From Paracoccaceae bacterium (GTDB lineage Bacteria; Pseudomonadota; Alphaproteobacteria; Rhodobacterales; Rhodobacteraceae), in contig JAAEZW010000035.1 of assembly GCA_018222665.1 (NCBI GenBank), positions 1-10,202 of the forward strand: a stretch of 10,202 nucleotides of DNA, in the 5' to 3' direction. The notes beneath the pieces were generated by a model. That model was not told the origin of the DNA, made no database searches, and saw only the letters and a program-made list of their open reading frames with translations. Position numbers and translations under genes: made by a program. Positions 7,728 through 10,202 of this stretch are shown here, one piece after another; position 1 is the stretch's first letter; every line of letters starts with the position of its first letter.

Positions 7728-9012
7728 ACTTTCCAATACAAAAGCTTGAAAAAATCTCATCCAAGAGGGATTCAACGTCTACCCGTCCGATAAGCGTATC
7801 CAAAATTCTACATGTTATCCGAAGCTCTTCTGCCCCAATATCATACATCTCCGGTCCCTGCTGAACAATTGATTCTGCATTTAACAGATGCACCAATGCT
7901 TCTTGCATCGCTATGCGATGGCGTTCACGGGTCGCAATTCCTACATCGCGCGTCATATCACCAAAACGCTGGGTCAACTGCTGAACTAAGCTCTCAATCC
8001 CGTTTCCAGTGTGGCCTGATATACCATCTGGGTAATCGCCAGCATCATCTTTTGCGTGCAATCGGATTACAGAGTCGTCATCTTCAAATGCTGCTAATTG
8101 CGAATTATCATCGTATAGATATATAATTGCATCCGCTACAGACGCCCGATCCAGCGCACGCGAGACACCTATTCCCTCGATAACGTCGTTGGTTTCTCGA
8201 ATACCTGCAGTATCAAGGAGCGTCACCGGCACGCCGCCTAAGTCCATTCTAACTTCAATGACATCTCGCGTCGTACCAGCGATTTCCGATATTATTGCGG
8301 CCTCTCTTCCCGCTAATGCGTTAAGCAAGGTCGATTTTCCCAAATTCGGTGCGCCGACAATTGCAACTTCGAAACCACTCCTTACGCGTTCCGCAATGAC
8401 GCTGCCATCGATCTCTTTAGTAATAGAATCCCTAATTTCGGCAATAATATCAATGACTTCATCTGAAACATTTTCAGGGACTTCTTCATCTGCAAAATCA
8501 ATTGTCGCCTCGATCAAGGATGCGGCACGAACAAGTTTATCTCTCCAATAATTTGTAAGGTTACCAAGCTCTCCTGATAAGACGCGTAGGGCCTGCATCC
8601 TTTGCGCTTCAGTTTCCGAATCGATTAAATCGGCAAGTCCTTCAACCTTAGAAATATCCATACGGTTGTTTTCTAGCGCTCTGCGTGTAAATTCGCCTGC
8701 TTCTGCATGACGTAGATTTTGGATCGTGCTCAGTTCTCGCAGAACTGCCTGAACCACAGCGATACTTCCGTGAACATGCAACTCAACGACATCTTCACCG
8801 GTAAAGCTGTACGGTTTTGCAAACCGTATCACCATCGCCTCATCTATATGTGTGCCATCCTTACCAACCAACGAACGCACACTGGGCCGACCGACAGGAA
8901 CAGCCAGTGATGATAAGGCATTCAGCGCATTTTCTGCATCGGGTCCAGAAATCCGAACGATGGACACCCCAGCCTTACCTTGTGCTGTTGCTAACGCAAA
9001 AATGGTATCCAT
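7726..9012 (-). CDS. mnmE: MnmE (TrmE), tRNA modification GTPase
   Basis: GTPase partner of MnmG in U34 tRNA modification; its N-terminal domain binds a formyl-THF derivative and its G domain dimerises in a potassium-dependent way. At 428 residues it is slightly shorter than the E. coli protein (454). The N-terminal start [20 protein letters not shown] is typical. G1 GAPNLGKS is at 220-227, G2 GTTRD at 246-250 and G3 DTAG at 267-270. The G4 position reads AKDD (320-323) where NKxD is expected, so the guanine-specificity asparagine is replaced. The invariant C-terminal FCIGK (424-428) with its cysteine is intact. It starts at ATG 9012, 17 nt after the rho stop, with a modest GGAA ribosome site. 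Confidence 0.96.
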   Translation of the reverse strand: MDTIFALATAQGKAGVSIVRISGPDAENALNALSSLAVPVGRPSVRSLVGKDGTHIDEAMVIRFAKPYSFTGEDVVELHVHGSIAVVQAVLRELSTIQNLRHAEAGEFTRRALENNRMDISKVEGLADLIDSETEAQRMQALRVLSGELGNLTNYWRDKLVRAASLIEATIDFADEEVPENVSDEVIDIIAEIRDSITKEIDGSVIAERVRSGFEVAIVGAPNLGKSTLLNALAGREAAIISEIAGTTRDVIEVRMDLGGVPVTLLDTAGIRETNDVIEGIGVSRALDRASVADAIIYLYDDNSQLAAFEDDDSVIRLHAKDDAGDYPDGISGHTGNGIESLVQQLTQRFGDMTRDVGIATRERHRIAMQEALVHLLNAESIVQQGPEMYDIGAEELRITCRILDTLIGRVDVESLLDEIFSSFCIGK

Positions 9013-9029
9013 CGCCTATTCCAATACAC

Positions 9030-10202
9030 CTAGGTATTCATCGAGTCGAAGAATTCGCCATTTGTTTTTGTCTGCTTCAACTTGGACATTAGGAATTCTA
9101 TCGCATCCGTCGTTCCCATTGGATTTAGAATACGGCGCAAGACGAATGTTTTTTGCAAATCAATCTTATCAACAAGAAGATCCTCTTTCCGCGTGCCAGA
9201 CTTAAGAATGTCAATCGCTGGGAATACCCGTTTATCCGCTATCTTGCGGTCCAGAACAATTTCAGAGTTACCAGTACCCTTAAACTCTTCGAAAATAACT
9301 TCATCCATGCGGCTGCCCGTATCAATCAACGCGGTTGCAATAATCGTAAGTGAACCGCCCTCTTCGATATTACGTGCCGCACCAAAGAAACGCTTTGGTC
9401 GCTGCAGCGCGTTCGCATCAACACCGCCTGTCAAAACCTTACCTGATGATGGGATCACAGTGTTAAATGCGCGGCCCAGACGTGTGATCGAATCCAACAA
9501 AATCACAACGTCTCTTTTATGTTCAACCAGGCGTTTAGCCTTTTCAATCACCATCTCGGACACCGCGACGTGACGGGATGCTGGTTCGTCAAAGGTGGAT
9601 GAAATGACTTCGCCTTTTACGGAACGCTGCATGTCTGTAACTTCCTCGGGGCGTTCATCAATCAAAAGCACAATCAAATAACACTCGGGGTGGTTCTGTT
9701 CGATGCTATGCGCAATGTTTTGCAACAGGACCGTTTTACCTGTTCTAGGCGGTGCAACGATCAGCGAACGCTGTCCTTTACCGATTGGAGCGACTAAGTC
9801 GATAACACGCGCTGAACGGTCCTTAACTGTTGGATCCTCAATCTCCATTTTCAAACGCTGATCAGGGTAAAGAGGTGTCAGATTATCGAATGCGATTTTA
9901 TGACGTGCTTTTTCTGGGTCTTCAAAATTAATCTTTTCCGCTTTGATAAGCGCGAAATAACGCTCGTTCTCATCAGGTGCTTTGATAAACCCCTCAATCG
10001 TATCACCCGTGCGCAACGAATATTTACGGATCATGTCAGGTGACACGTAAATGTCATCAGGCCCAGCAAGATAGTTCGCCTCGGGTGAGCGAAGGAAACC
10101 AAAGCCATCTTGCAGCACCTCAAGAACGCCATCACCAGAGATTTCCCAGCCCTCATCCGCGCGCTCGCGAAGAATTTGGAACATCATTTCGCCTTTACGC
10201 AT
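9030..10202 (-). CDS. rho: Transcription termination factor Rho, N-terminus beyond window edge
   Basis: Hexameric RNA-dependent ATPase/translocase that ends transcription of untranslated RNA. The window holds 390 residues to the TAG at 9032-9030. The frame begins at an ATG at the very last base, but the first residues here ([11 protein letters not shown]) match an internal part of the Rho N-terminal domain, so some 30 residues are probably missing to the right. Visible: cold-shock RNA-binding motif GFGFLR (33-38), Walker A APPRTGKT (150-157), Walker B VVILLDS (232-238), Q-loop [15 protein letters not shown] (256-270), R-loop region [11 protein letters not shown] (292-302) and [10 protein letters not shown] (311-320). 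The catalytic core is complete. It is the most upstream gene of the minus block seen here; any promoter lies outside. Confidence 0.96.
   Translation of the reverse strand: MRKGEMMFQILRERADEGWEISGDGVLEVLQDGFGFLRSPEANYLAGPDDIYVSPDMIRKYSLRTGDTIEGFIKAPDENERYFALIKAEKINFEDPEKARHKIAFDNLTPLYPDQRLKMEIEDPTVKDRSARVIDLVAPIGKGQRSLIVAPPRTGKTVLLQNIAHSIEQNHPECYLIVLLIDERPEEVTDMQRSVKGEVISSTFDEPASRHVAVSEMVIEKAKRLVEHKRDVVILLDSITRLGRAFNTVIPSSGKVLTGGVDANALQRPKRFFGAARNIEEGGSLTIIATALIDTGSRMDEVIFEEFKGTGNSEIVLDRKIADKRVFPAIDILKSGTRKEDLLVDKIDLQKTFVLRRILNPMGTTDAIEFLMSKLKQTKTNGEFFDSMNT

Noticed and set aside
9013..9029. Sequence TGTATTGGAA shared between the rho-mnmE gap and the mnmE-mnmG junction
   Set aside because: A 10-nt match; the second copy is explained by the conserved CIGK codons at the mnmE C-terminus, so coincidence is most likely.

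Overview
This window looks like a chromosomal housekeeping segment of an alphaproteobacterium, most likely of the Rhodobacterales/Rhodobacteraceae type. The evidence is the gene order (hrcA divergent from rph-rdgB-hemW; rho-mnmE-mnmG-rsmG-parA-parB as one block) and the protein sequences themselves. Base composition looks more AT-rich than in many high-GC members of that group, but I did not compute it. No tRNA or rRNA genes, mobile elements, CRISPR arrays, phage genes or defence genes were seen. Nearly every base is coding.

Layout: (1) positions 1-568, minus strand: the N-terminal half of hrcA, the heat-shock repressor, cut by the left edge. (2) 569-682: the only real intergenic gap, a divergent promoter region. 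(3) 683-3513, plus strand: a tightly packed operon of rph (RNase PH), rdgB (non-canonical purine NTP pyrophosphatase), hemW (radical-SAM haem chaperone family) and a small DUF454/YbaN membrane protein, with every junction overlapping. (4) 3488-10202, minus strand: a six-gene block read rho > mnmE > mnmG > rsmG > parA > parB, with junctions from an 8-nt overlap to a 17-nt gap. The rho N-terminus lies beyond the right edge. The two operons converge and overlap at their 3' ends by 26 bp, with a perfect inverted repeat inside the overlap.

How the genes fit together: the minus-strand block joins transcription termination (Rho), tRNA wobble-uridine modification (MnmE and MnmG act as one complex), 16S rRNA G527 methylation (RsmG) and chromosome partitioning (ParA, ParB). 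Two perfect 16-bp parS sites, the DNA targets of the ParB encoded here, lie in the same block. One is inside the 5' end of rsmG; the other is centred exactly on the likely start codon of mnmG. ParB therefore probably loads on and slides over its own operon, which also suggests the segment is near the replication origin. The plus-strand operon serves RNA 3'-end processing, nucleotide-pool cleaning and haem handling.

I found no previously undescribed system. The points most worth a second look are the parS/mnmG-start coincidence, the hairpin in the convergent overlap, the degenerate G4 motif of MnmE and a heat-shock-like promoter upstream of hrcA.
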